Positions 43,903 to 55,442 of a stretch of DNA of 64,000 nt are shown here, piece after piece. Within the stretch, counting starts at the first letter, position 1. Each line of letters starts with the position of its first letter. Made by a program: the position numbers and the translations under genes. Origin of the DNA: Trifolium pratense (Eukaryota > Streptophyta > Magnoliopsida > Fabales > Fabaceae); the NCBI RefSeq assembly GCF_020283565.1, contig NC_060059.1, forward strand, positions 12,965,501 through 13,029,500, in the 5' to 3' direction. Under the pieces are notes generated by a model. The model saw only the letters and a list, made by a program, of their open reading frames with translations. It had not been told where the DNA came from and ran no database searches.

Positions 43903-45726
43903 TCAATGCCTAGGATCCCTTGCAAGCTGTGCAGCCTTTTCTCCACTCTTATGATCATAATATTCTACCACTGCAGCTCCGGCTAATGCTGCCAGTGTAA
44001 GAGCCTGAGCATGCAACCTGAAAGAAAATAGCTCAAAAAGATAAACAAGAAGTGTATGCTTGAAATTGTGCAGGGTGTGTCCCAACCAGAGCAATTTCAA
44101 AGAGAGAAAAAAAATCACTACAAGAAAAAATGAAGTCTTCACAACATATATCAAATGAAACTACAGAAGTTCAACAACCAGTATGCAGACAAACCCATAT
44201 CATTTAGTGTTTCAATATTACGGCAGTGCTGTCAATGCAGATAGTAGCTGTTTGTTTAAATTCCGCTACGCAAGAGTTGTTATTATAGCACCACTGGACA
44301 CTATCTGACAACATTTTATAATTTGTTCAAATTTTGCTTAGTTGAAGTGTTGCTATAGTCGCTATTTAATAACATTGTATGATTTGATGCCTTGTTTTCC
44401 ACTCTATTTCCATGCCCATCTAATGATTAATGACAGCTTAGCCAAAAAAATGTCTTTTCAATGACAATAATCCATCTCTTTGGTGTTAACTATTAGTTTT
44501 GTGTGTCTTGAATTATCAGTATTTAATTGATGAGACAACAAAGGAGATATAAAGAGGGCAGAATAATCGCCAAACATTTAATCAGCATTTTCCCATAACA
44601 AAAAGAAAACAGAAAACTGTGAAAAAGAACATTAATTATCAAGCACTTGAGCATTGTTTCAAAGAAATACAAATTTCAATCAATCCATGTCCTAGGATCA
44701 AGCAATTATCGACTTTTCCCATTGCGCTCTAAGAACAAATAAATCAATGAAATGCAGGGTTTACTCATAGATGATTTAGAAAAAACGTAACCTGATTCAA
44801 AACACGAAACTTCTGAGTTTATCCAGTTAATTTTGGATTCACTTTTATGTGGTAAAAGTGATTGAGATTCATAAATTTGATTTTAACACGCATTTGAATG
44901 TTTGACTTCCATGAAGAGAAACGGATTCTAACCCCAAAATAGATTCTAACTTGAAGCTGAGATTTAGTTTCTATGATAAGTACTAGAAGTAAGCAATTAC
45001 AACCTCAAATTAATTTGTTCAATTCACTTTTTATCTAAATGTATACAAAGATTAAATTCTTTGCATGTAACTTTACAAAATCAATCCATTCAAAACCAAT
45101 TTTCATCCGGAACAAATCAGGCAAAAGTGAAAACTTATGAAGCAAGTACACTCTTCGAATTAGGTGTGCCCCCGGTATCAGACACCAACACGCATGATTA
45201 CATTGAATTATGTCATTTTTTAAAATTATTATCGGTGTTGGCGTGTCAATGTTTGTGCTTCATACATGCATCACCTCAACAAGTAATCATAGAACAAAAC
45301 ATCAACCCCCATTGCAACATGCAATTAAAACTTAACAATCTGATGACTTAGAAGATGACCATAGAACCCCAAAATAATTATAAAACTCAATTACGCATGC
45401 AACAACAAAAATAATTTATTCATCAAACATGGATTGCACAATTTTGAAAAGAAAAAAAAAAACCAGATAAATTTGTAACAAACCTGGCGTGAATGATCTT
45501 AACACTTGTTTTCATGTTAGGTCGAGACCAATTATATGCAATTGAACCCGAAATACCACTAAGCCACAAACAACCTGATCCAAAAAAATAATCAATAACA
45601 TAACCTAAATCATAATATATTTTTGTGTTAAAAGGAAATAGGATTGAGAAATTTACCAACAGTGCGGAGTTTGTGTTCAACGACCCATTTCCTGAGAGAT
45701 TCCATTTGAGTTTTAGCGTCCGTCAT
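43903..45726 (-). CDS. HIG1-domain (hypoxia-responsive) mitochondrial protein, three exons
   Basis: Exons 45726-45657, 45574-45484 and 44017-43903, GT-AG, 91 aa. The protein begins MTDAKTQMESLRKWVVEHKL. A first membrane helix follows (VGCLWLSGISGSIAYNW), then a loop SRPNMKTSVKIIHAR, a second helix (LHAQALTLAALAGAAVVEYY) and a tail DHKSGEKAAQLARDPRH. This two-helix HIG1/RCF-type domain belongs to inner-mitochondrial-membrane proteins that associate with respiratory supercomplexes; plant members are induced by hypoxia. Length is typical. The large second intron holds a diverged copy of the repeat found at 12935-13095. Confidence 0.93.
44250..44385 (+). repeat. Interspersed repeat in the HIG1-domain gene intron
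   Basis: aaattccgctacgc, tttgttcaaattttgc and gttgctatagtcgctattta occur in the same order as on the minus strand of 12935-13095. Family unknown. Confidence 0.45.
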
Positions 45727-46450
45727 TGTAGCGAGAGAGAAGAAGGTGAATTTAGGTGAAGAGAAATTAGATTTGAGAATGGAGAGAGAATATGAGAGAA
45801 TTAAGGTTTTTCGCGTTTTTATATATGGGTGAGAAAAGAATAAAAAAAAGAAGAGGAATTAAATGAGAAGTCAAAATTGAAAACCTGGTTTAGTTTAGTT
45901 GATGACGCGGCGGAATAAAGAGTAACGTGATTTTATTTGGGGATGTTTTTCGTGGGTCGGGTGCAGTGTATTTTGGTGCCCATTGTATTACGGGAACCGC
46001 CAAAAAGAAACAAAGGAATCAAATCAACCAAGAAAGAAAATAACGTGTTATTATTACTTTGCACCTTAAAAATCGTAGTATTATAGGGGCGGCATTTTTG
46101 AAGAATCATGAGACTTGGAACAACTTTCAACATTTTTCTATTTCTATTATAAAAAATACTAGTAATAGTTTAATAAGATTATGAGTCTTTTAAATAAGTG
46201 GTTAGAGTATGATTTTTTATTATGTTTATGAAAAAATTTGGTTGCAAATGAATAACTAATTATCAAACAAAGATAAGTCATTACTCACCACAGTGAAAAT
46301 TTCAAATTTGTATTACGGTAACAAAAAAATAGTTTAATGGAAATGATTCATATGTGTAAATTAAATTTATATTAGGAAAATGCTAGTGTTTATGGAAAAA
46401 AACTATTAATGAAATGCATGAATATGTCCTAGCCATCAATTTATATGCCA
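45727..46450. other. Intergenic; HIG1-domain gene promoter
   Basis: The first about 120 bp is GA-rich (5' untranslated region) with tttttatatatgg near 45819. No further feature up to the Helitron at 46451. Confidence 0.4.
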
Positions 46451-47817
46451 CTAGGGGTAAACCCGTGCGTTGCACGGGTTCGATTAAAATACATAATTAA
46501 AATATTTTTATAAATTAAAAATAATAATTGTGATAAGTATAATCACATATTCGATTAAAATATATTGTTAAATACTTTTTACGATATGGTTATATTTAAT
46601 ATTATATATGTGTAAAAACAAAAAAAGTTGTTCAGAATTAAAATAATTTTTATTGAAATGATGTATCATATTTTATTTTAATTGTGTCATCGTATAAAAT
46701 CTTAGTTTTCATTATATGAGTTACAATTTTAGTCACAAATCACTTTGTTTTTTTATTTTTAATGTATCACTTATTTATTTATTTTCAATAAGAGTTGGAG
46801 GTCATAGATACTTATACTTGGTGAAAATATTGCTCATGAGTAATGTTGAACTAAGAAGTATGGTGGTTTTGACATTTTTTATCACGTGATCTCGTATTCT
46901 GAAAATTACCTATCAAATAACAACGTTACTGCTTACTCCTTTCTATACAATTTAAGATGCCAAATAACTTATCAACTTACCTCCCTCTCGTTCTCTTGAA
47001 GTTTCTTATCAATTATTCACTTGGTGAAATTTTATCCCGATTTTATTAGTCTCGATTTTTTTTGTCTATTGTTTGGTTTTTTTTCTATGGGGTTTTTCTC
47101 CGCTTATTTTGCTTTCAATTTTTTTATTTAATAATTTTTATTCGGATTTTCAATTTAATTTAGTAGTGCTTATTAGAATGCAGTACTCTTTTTTTATAAA
47201 TGATTTGTTTTTTTCTTTCATTTCATGGGTTTGATTAAAACACACATTTAAAATACTTTTTATCAATAAAAATAATAATTATGATAAGTATAATCATATA
47301 TAATTATATGATTGTTAATATTTTAAATATAGTATAACATGGTTATACTTATATTTAATATAAGGAAAATGCTAAACAGTGCCCCCGGGGCATTGTTTAA
47401 GGAACCAAATATAGTAATATCATATTGAAGTTTGTGCAGTCAACGCCTCGAAAATGTAAACAATGTTATTTTTAATTTTAAAATTTCCTTTTTTGGTTTC
47501 CTTAACCAGTGCCCCGGGGGCACCGGTTAGCATGACCCATCTATATTAAAAATAAGAAGGTTATTTAAAAAAAAAAAAGATTTTGTTTAATATTAACCTA
47601 CATAGTAGATTTGTGTATATTAAGGACAACTAATATAATTTTTAGTGAATATCTGTTAATATTCATAAGTTTGAAGAGGTGCATTATATTTTATTCTAAT
47701 AGTGTAATAGTATGAGAACTTAATTTTCTTTTTATGCATCGTGGTAGTATAGTCGCAACTTGCTTTTGTATGTTGATATATTGACTTTGTTGAGCTTAGT
47801 TTTATTTATTATTATTC

Positions 47818-47819
<2 letters not shown>

Positions 47820-47900
<81 letters not shown>
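47820..47900. repeat. (TA)n microsatellite
   Basis: About 40 TA units inside Helitron 2. Confidence 0.95.
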
Positions 47901-47903
<3 letters not shown>

Positions 47904-48099
47904 GTTTACTACAAAAGGAATCACATATTGAGTTTTTGTTAATTAGTTTTGCTTGATGTGTGTGAAAATTGGCAATATATTTGTTTGAGTTTGCTTTCTT
48001 CCAGCTTTTATCGAAAAAATAAAAAGGTGCGTAATTTTATAATACTCTTTTGAATCTTTCTTTCCATTTCTCTTATTTACTATATCACATAAATAATTT

Positions 48100-48330
48100 G
48101 AAACAACGATGCAAATACTCCGTATGGACATGTGAAAGTTGTTTTCTCTTGATCTGTCGAGTCTACAGCTATTTGATTGTAGAAAGAGTAGTCGTCTAAG
48201 AAGCAATAAAAGGCTTGACCAGCCAGCCTCTCTAACATTTGATCCATATAAGGTAAAGGAAAGTGATCCTTCCTTGTTGCTTGATTCAACCTCGTGTAGT
48301 CTATGCATATGCGCCACCCAGTAACTGTAA
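48100..48330 (-). pseudogene. Ty3/gypsy reverse-transcriptase fragment captured in Helitron 2
   Basis: The minus strand reads VTGWRICIDYTRLNQATRKD, then HFPLPYMDQMLERLAG, FYCFLDDYSFYNQIAVD and EKTTFTCPYGVFA, the well-known start of the gypsy RT domain. It stops just before the catalytic YxDD region. Only about 75 codons remain, so it is not functional. Its position wholly inside a Helitron suggests capture or a nested remnant. Confidence 0.85.
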
Positions 48331-49777
48331 TTTACAAACTTTTTAATAATTTATTATCGTTATAAGAAACTTGATTTTCTCATACATTTATTTTTCTTAT
48401 TGTAACTAATTTACAAATGAAGGTGGATTTGTGGTTTTATTTTCACGATTACTTAAAAAGACAAATTTAATTGAATATAATAATTGCTTTATCACAAAGA
48501 ATAAGTAATATCAAAATTAAAATGATGTTTTTTTTGTTACAATTAAAATGATGGTTTTGTTGTTTTAATAATTTTAGTGATATTTTCCTTGAAAAAATAA
48601 GCAATATTGTTGTAGGGTAGTAAGTAAAAATATGGTATTATGAATAATAACATATATAGTGGAAATGCACTCAAAGATATATACTTACATAAATTGTCAC
48701 TTTTCATAGACTTCTTGAGCATCAAAGATGCAACAATGACAAAAATAGAGGTCTCTTTTTTATTCTCTTATCCTAATTCACATGAAAAAATTGTCAAATC
48801 TATGTTAAGAAATAGAAAAAATTAAGAAAAAAGTTAGAAAAGTAGGCTAACAAACATTATATCAATAAAAATAAGGATTTCTAAAATTTTCACACAATGT
48901 AAGAGTAACATAATTAATAAGTTGTTATATATATAGAAACTAATAAATTGTGAAAAAGATGAAGAACCTATTGAAGAGCATCTATCCAAAAGTTGGTTGG
49001 AGAAAAATGATGATGAAAACTCAAATTTGCATTACAAACATTTAGCATTTGTGCACAAAATCATATATTTATACACACAATGGTTAGGAATGGGAAAAGA
49101 TGAAGGTTCAAAGGATTGAATGATAAATTTATTTGTCATAGTTAAGGAATAAGAGTTAAGGAATATGAAAGAATGGTAGTTTAAAAGTTGGTATGACAAA
49201 GTTATTTTTTTTAAAATAATAGCACAATAATAATTAATTAATAAACAATATAACTAAAGTATTTTTTTCATAAAATTTATTTATTTTGTCAAGTATGAAA
49301 ATTTTTTGAGTAGTAATTTTTTTATTTGGTTTATTTATTTAAAGTAATTTTTTGCAAAGTGCAAATTATATTTATGCATGCATAGTTTATATTTTATGTT
49401 TGGTAGTGTAAAATATGAAAGAGCATATATCTATTCATTTTTTCTTTTATAATTTGAAATTTTTTTTTTGTCTTTTTTTCATTATTACTATTATTTATGT
49501 TATATGTTACACTTGCTACTAATTTAAATTACTTGTCACTTGAAGTTCACATGTATAATTATCAACATCAATATAGCATTTTTTTTTTGTTCTTTGCAAA
49601 AAAAATATTGAGAGCCATTATTATTGTAACATATAGATAATTACTTTGGAGGATGAATGGACATACAAAATAAATTGTGGGACAAATTTTAAATAGATAT
49701 GAGAGCTCTCTAAAGCATGCCACATCATCACAATGAAGGCCTAAGAGCAATTCAACCTTCCTTTTACTAGTAAAAGA

Positions 49778-50878
49778 TGAGTCATGACTAGCATGTTTTC
49801 CACCAAATACGGAACTGTACTGCTTTTGACCTGTAAAACAATTACATATAAATGATTGTTCGGTAAAAATAAGCTTTAAGTTAGTTTATAGTTGAAAAGA
49901 TAGTTTATAATTTATAGTTGAAAAACTAACAGATTGAAATTAAAGTGTTCGGTAAAATTAGCTTTTAAAGTGATCGGTAAATATAAAATGACACAAAAGT
50001 ACATGTATGTTTTGTTTAGTGGGTAGTTTTTCATTTTTTAAAAATAATAAAATTAAATTAAAGGTTAAACATGAAAAAAACTATAAAAGCTATAAGTTAT
50101 AAGCTCAAACGCTATTTGAAATAGCATCTCAAAAAAAGTTATAAGCTAATTATTATTATTATTATTATTACTATTATTATTATTGTTATTATTATTGGTT
50201 GCATCGGTCAAGTATGATTTGGTATGTATTTTGGTTAATTTGAAGAATTGATCAAGTGTTAATTTATGCAGTTTGTCTCCAAAAGCAAAACACTCTCGGC
50301 GTTCATTATCTCTTTCAAGGTCAGTTTGTCCTTAGTCTTCATATGTGTGCAATTTTTGTGCTATGTGATTTAACTTTTTAGGTTTTTAATTTTTATGCTT
50401 CCACATAATTGGTAAAATTTAATTTAAAATATGGTCATTTAATGAGTGTCTAGTGATTATACTAGGCATGTAACCATGTACATCTTTATTTTTAGGTTGG
50501 TGGTATACGGTCAAAATATTTTATATTATAAGCTTGTATACATAAGCAAACCCTAAACTCTAATTTGTTTTTCCTCCATTTTATCATGCAATTTTTATTA
50601 AAAAATAATACAATTTTGTCTTAACTAGGATTCAAACCCACAACCCTTCAATGCAAGGCAATATTTTCAACCACTATGGCAAGTATACCAATTATGATTA
50701 AAATTATGTGCAATAATTGATAAGCACCATCAATTTTAAAATTATATCATATCAAAATTATTGTTGACTATATTATTCATCACAAAATATTTTTATGTCT
50801 TTTCTGGTCAATGATTTTTTTTCTACCGGATCATAAATTTAGAGAACAATTATCATGTGAGATTTGGAAAGTTATATA
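49778..50878. other. Intergenic with (TTA)n and a SINE-like head
   Basis: A (TTA)n run at about 50148-50196. On the minus strand near 50690-50620, an A-box-like tgccatagtggttgaa and B-box-like GGTTTGAATCC suggest a tRNA-derived SINE fragment. Also a stretch with repeated gttcggtaaaa (49858-49980). No gene. Confidence 0.45.
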
Positions 50879-51178
50879 CTCCCTCCGTCCCAAATTATAA
50901 GGGAAAATAAAAAAATCACACTTATTAAGAAAAAGTAAAATATGAGAATTTGAAGTATGTTTTTGTGGGTTTTCCCTTGGAATAAGTTGCATAGGAAGAT
51001 GTAAAAATAATTTTTATTGGTTGTTGTTTATTGAGAAAATGAGAGAGAAGAAATTAAATGCAATTTGCATTTAATTTTATGAAAATAAGGAAAAAAACAT
51101 TTTTGAAAATGATTTTTTCTCTTATAATTTGGGACAAAAAAAATGGGCTTTTTTCCCTTATAATTTGGGACGGAGGAA

Positions 51179-51179
<1 letters not shown>
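50879..51179. mobile_element. Stowaway MITE
   Basis: 301 bp, left end CTCCCTCCGTCCCAAATTAT and right end (reversed) CTTCCTCCGTCCCAAATTAT, TA on both sides. These are the classic Stowaway termini. Confidence 0.93.

Positions 51180-51254
<75 letters not shown>
51180..51254. repeat. (TA)n microsatellite
   Basis: TA run directly adjoining the right end of the Stowaway MITE and including its TA target. Confidence 0.95.
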
Positions 51255-51256
<2 letters not shown>

Positions 51257-51419
51257 TCATACTATAACACCTTTAACAATATTGAAATCTATTAAAAAAA
51301 AAACATCTTTCACATGTCTCATGTAACCTTACTTATATCAATTTTTAAATTATTTATTATGCAGTTTATTAAATTGTAGTTTTTTAAAATTTGAAAAAGA
51401 ATTTTGTAAAAAAAAAATA

Positions 51420-53461
51420 ATGAAAAAAGAATTGATATTTTTTATAAATACCCTTTATTTTTACGTTAATGTATTCAAAAATAAATCAATGCTGTTTAAC
51501 TCACTTTTAACCAAAATCAAATCTATCAAACTCAATTCTGCTAAATCAATTTTTTTTTGCAATACAACCAAACACAACCATAGTCATATCACTAATCACA
51601 TTCATTATTTTGATTTTAACATTGCAGATTTAATATTAACCGGTGATCAATTGATACAATATGCACTAGCAGATATTGAGATGATGTTACATAGTTATGG
51701 GAAGAGTTTAAAAGATTATCCTCCAATGCCTAGAGCAGACACATCATTAGTTCCTGATATACAAAATAGTTTAATACACGACGAATTGAATTATAACAAA
51801 CAATCAATAGCTGAGGAACATGTTAGAATGATGTCATCTATGACTTCTGAGCAACGTAAAGTATATGACACAATCATGACAAGAGTTAACGAAAATAAAC
51901 CTCGTGTGTTTTTTCTTTATGGTTATGGAGGTACAAGGAAGACATTTATCTGGAGGGCCATGTCAGTCGCATTACGCTCAAAAGGTGAGATAATTTTAAT
52001 AGTTGTCTCAAGTGGGATCGCTGCATTGCTTATACCTGGCGGTAGAACATCACATTCAAGGTTTTGTATTCCTCTAAATGTTGACGAGTTTTCAACATGT
52101 ACCATAGTTCCTAAAAGCCCTTTGGCGCTATTAATACAAAAAGCAAAGCTCATTATATTGGATGAAACACCAATAATGTACAAACACTGTTTCGAAGCTG
52201 TTGATCGAACTTTAAAAGATATTCTCAAGTCTGTTGATGAAAAAAATAAACACATTTCCTTCGGTGGAAAAGTTGTTGTTTTTGGCATAGATTTTAGACA
52301 AATTCTACCAGTAATACCCAAAGGTACAAGGCCATAAGTTGTTCATGCTACTATTAATTCTTCGGTTCTTTGGAATTTTTGTGAAGTTTTAACATTGAGT
52401 AAAAACATGAGGCTTCTTGGTGGTGCTTCGAGTGCAGATGTTGAACAAAGAAGATTGTTTTCTGAATGGGTTTTGGGTGTTGGCGATGGAGAAATTGGAG
52501 ATGACAACGACGATGATTTAGAACTTGACATTCCATCAGATTTATTGATTCCAAATTCAGGTGATCCTCTTGTTTCTATCGTTGAAAGCACATATCCCCA
52601 ACTTTTACAAAACATGAACGATATAACGTGTTTCCAAAATAGAGCTATATTAGCTCCTAAAAATTCAATAGTCGACACAATAAATGATTATATGTTGGAT
52701 TTAGTTTCTGGTGAAGAAAAAATATATTTGAGTTATGATACTCCACTCACACAATATGTATACGGTCAAACAGTGAATGATGTTCATACTCCCGAATTTT
52801 TGAACACGATTTCTACGTCGTAACTTCCAAATCACAAGTTGAGACTTAAAGTTGGAGTTCCAGTTAGAGTTCCAGTTATGCTATTAAGGGATTTGAATAA
52901 AAAATTAGGATTATGTAATGTAACAAGACTTATTATTACAAGATTGAGAAAACTTGCTCTTGAAGGAAAAATTATTTCATGAAGTAATATTGGTGATCAG
53001 GTTTTCATATATAGATTTTCTCTAACACCATCTGGCGTAAGAATTCCTTTTAAATTTCAACGGAGACAATTTTCTTTAATATTTTTTTTGTGATGACTAT
53101 TAATAAGAGACAGGGACAATCTTTAAAGCACGTTGGAATATATCTTCCGTCGCCAGTGTTTTTCACATGGTCAGCTGTATGTTGCGATTTTAAGAGTTAC
53201 TTCTAGAGAATGATTAAAAATATTGATAATCGACGATGACGGCGAAGATACGACTAAGACTTCGAATGTGGTCTATAAGGAAGTTTTCTATAATATACCT
53301 TCCTTTGTATATATATTTATCCAAAATTATTATCGAACTATCATTTAATGTTACTCAAAAAAATTCATATACCTTATATTATTGCAATTATCATATTGTA
53401 ATTTATAATTACTTATCTTACGGCTAATTAGACCCGTGCACCGCACGGGTCGATGTTCTAG
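51420..53461 (+). mobile_element. Decayed Helitron carrying a helicase remnant; 3' end defined
   Basis: The right terminus is clear: hairpin GACCCGTGC-ACC-GCACGGGTC at 53431-53451, then gatgtt and CTAG at 53458-53461, followed by T. The left end could not be placed; 51420 is only the first base of the open frame, and helicase homology begins near 51630. The hairpin has nearly the same stem as those of Helitrons 1 and 2. Confidence 0.8.
51630..53090 (+). pseudogene. Helitron PIF1-type helicase (C-terminal part of RepHel), broken
   Basis: Helitron-type PIF1 helicase: LTGDQLIQYALADIEMMLH, FFLYGYGGTRKTFIWRAM, SSGIAALLIPGGRTSHSRF, LIILDETPIMYKHCFEA, GKVVVFGIDFRQILPVIPKG. The Walker A motif reads GGTRKT where the family has GGTGKT, so the conserved Gly is lost. 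In-frame stops occur at 52335-52337, 52821-52823 and 52980-52982. No frameshift is needed to follow the homology (KNMRLLGG, NDITCFQNRAILAPKN, LKVGVPVRVPVMLLRDLN). The replication-initiator (HUH) domain is absent. Cannot drive transposition. Confidence 0.88.
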
Positions 53462-55144
53462 TTGAAAATATGGAACACGTTTTACACCAATGGCTATTCT
53501 AAATTAGATGCTTGATAAATTGTATAAAATTCGTTGGTGCAAAACTTTTTGGCTTTCCCATCTAGCTTTGTTTGTATTCAATTTGATGATGATTCCCATG
53601 ATGGGATCCAAATAATTAGATGGGAAGAGATTATATTATGCAGGCTCTGGTTGCCATGCACTCTGTCAAATTTTGGAATATTTATTATTGCTTTTCACTC
53701 AGTTTTTGTTCTCATGTACCGGTTTGAGTTTTTGGGATGAGAGCTTGCTTTTCTCTCAGTTTTTATTCTCATTTATCATTGATTCATGTTTGATTACATA
53801 TTTACTCATGTAAACAAGTCAACTTCTGCTATTGCCTATCTTTTATTCTCATTTATCGTCTGCTTGCTTTGGTTATTATAAATCTGCATAGTGGTATTCA
53901 GTCATTTCTCTATTTTTATATTTTCAAACTCCATTGGACTGGCAGAAGCAGAACCCCATTTGAGCTTTAGGATTACATATTGCATCTCTCCGATCGCTGC
54001 CAAGGAGAGATAAAAACTTAGTTTGTTAATTATTCAAGTAAAATTAGTTTATCACATATGGTCTCTTGGATATTTGTTTTTGGTGTAGAAGAAATTCAGT
54101 GTTGTATAAGTATTAGGCTATCAGTTGTAGTTGATTTCCTTCCTTCCTTAGAGGATTATTATGTGGATAAATTACCGATATGACCTGCCAACTTTAATAA
54201 CTGTTAGCCGATTTCATATTAGGTCTTTTACCTTTTTTAGATTCAATCATGTCTCAATTTCTTAATTTTTTTACAGTATTTGTTTCTGGGATATTTGTTT
54301 TTGGTGTAGAAGAAATTCAGTATGGTATAAGTATTAGGTTATCAGTCTAACCCTAGAATAGCTCGTAGTTGATTTCCTTCCTTCCTTAGAGGATTAGTAT
54401 GTGGAGTAATTACTGAGATGAGCTGCCAACTTTAATAACTGTTAGCCGATTTCATATTAGGTCTTTTACCTTTTTTAGATTCAATCATGTCTCGGGTTGA
54501 CTCTCTTGTTTTCTAGTTGTAGCCTTTTGCGGCGACCTGGGAACTGCATGTTAGGATCTTGATGGCATGTGGTGCTCAAACGCCTGCAACTTTGTGGTAT
54601 GAGGTAACAATGTTTTGTTGATAAGCACCTCTGGAACACCTTAATGTTGTGACTAACAATAACACTAATTTTATATTTATTAAAGACATGGTCTGCAATT
54701 GTTGTAGACTGGATGACAGTAGATGGATGAGTTGCAATCTAAAAGCTGGATCACTGAACATAATGCTATTGGTAACAACAATTACAAATCAGCAGGGTTA
54801 CAGTTTAATAGCTTCAAATAACCCATGCTCTAAGTTCTGGGTTGAGCTTATCCTTCTCTTTCGGGTTTCTTTTATTGTCCTATATTGAGTTGGTTATATT
54901 TTACCTACAAATGGTTCATGGATTCGTGTACTCCTCACAATAGAATTTTAACACTTGTGCATGACATTGAGTTCAATTACTTTCCCCCTGGACTTTGCTC
55001 AAGATTCGTTGTAGATGGATATCTTCCTTTTGGTTACACTAACTTCGATCTGGAATTTTGACTTGTGGAGCAAGTCGTCAAATTTTTCATGCCTCATTCT
55101 GGATACTGAATTGAGTTTTGTTTGTTTAATTTTTTTTTGTTGCA
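53462..55144. other. Intergenic with a direct duplication
   Basis: A unit beginning ggatatttgtttttggtgta at 54069 recurs at 54289. Both copies continue through gatttccttccttccttaga and ttagccgatttcatattagg to caatcatgtctc (ends about 54250 and 54492). It may be intron sequence of the broken RS gene to the right. No coding region recognised. Confidence 0.5.
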
Positions 55145-55442
55145 GATCTCGGTCAAGATCCAGATCTCCAAGTTTGTCTGTAAGTTACATCAAAATTGAA
55201 TAGTTTGAGATTATTTAGAAAGACGGGAAATGGAGTGATAAATGCAGTTGTACCAAGTTTTTCTTTACATTTGCATGATCTTGCCCTAAGATTCTCAGTT
55301 TTGCTGTTATGGTTTAAACATAAATGGTAGTTTATGTTAATTGTACCAATTTTATATTTTATTTTATTTTATTGTTTTGTGTGCAATGCAGCCTCAACGT
55401 TACCAGAGTCGCAGTCCTAGCCGAAGTTCAAGGAGCCTGTAA
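55145..55442 (+). pseudogene. SR splicing-factor RS-domain exon fragments
   Basis: Two short exon-like pieces with splice signals. ttgcag at 55140-55145 is followed by codons for SRSRSRSPSL and then GTAAGT at 55181. gcag at about 55391 is followed by PQRYQSRSPSRSSRSL and GTAAGA at 55440. Both are Arg/Ser dipeptide-rich as in SR proteins. No RNA-recognition motif exon was found nearby, so this is a fragment or the unspliced remnant of a larger gene whose other exons I could not recognise. Confidence 0.55.

Larger units (their letters stand above)
46451..49777 (-). mobile_element. Non-autonomous Helitron 2
   Basis: Same termini as Helitron 1: 5' TCTTTTACTAGTAAAAGGAA from 49777 and 3' hairpin plus CTAG ending at 46451, inserted between A and T. 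The 3' parts are alignable (tcacgtgatctcgt, ggtgaaattttatcccga). The middle differs and contains a Ty3/gypsy fragment and a (TA)n tract. Confidence 0.82.

Noticed and set aside
48139..48324. Plus-strand ORF over the gypsy fragment
   Set aside because: Antisense shadow of the RT fragment, which is on the minus strand.
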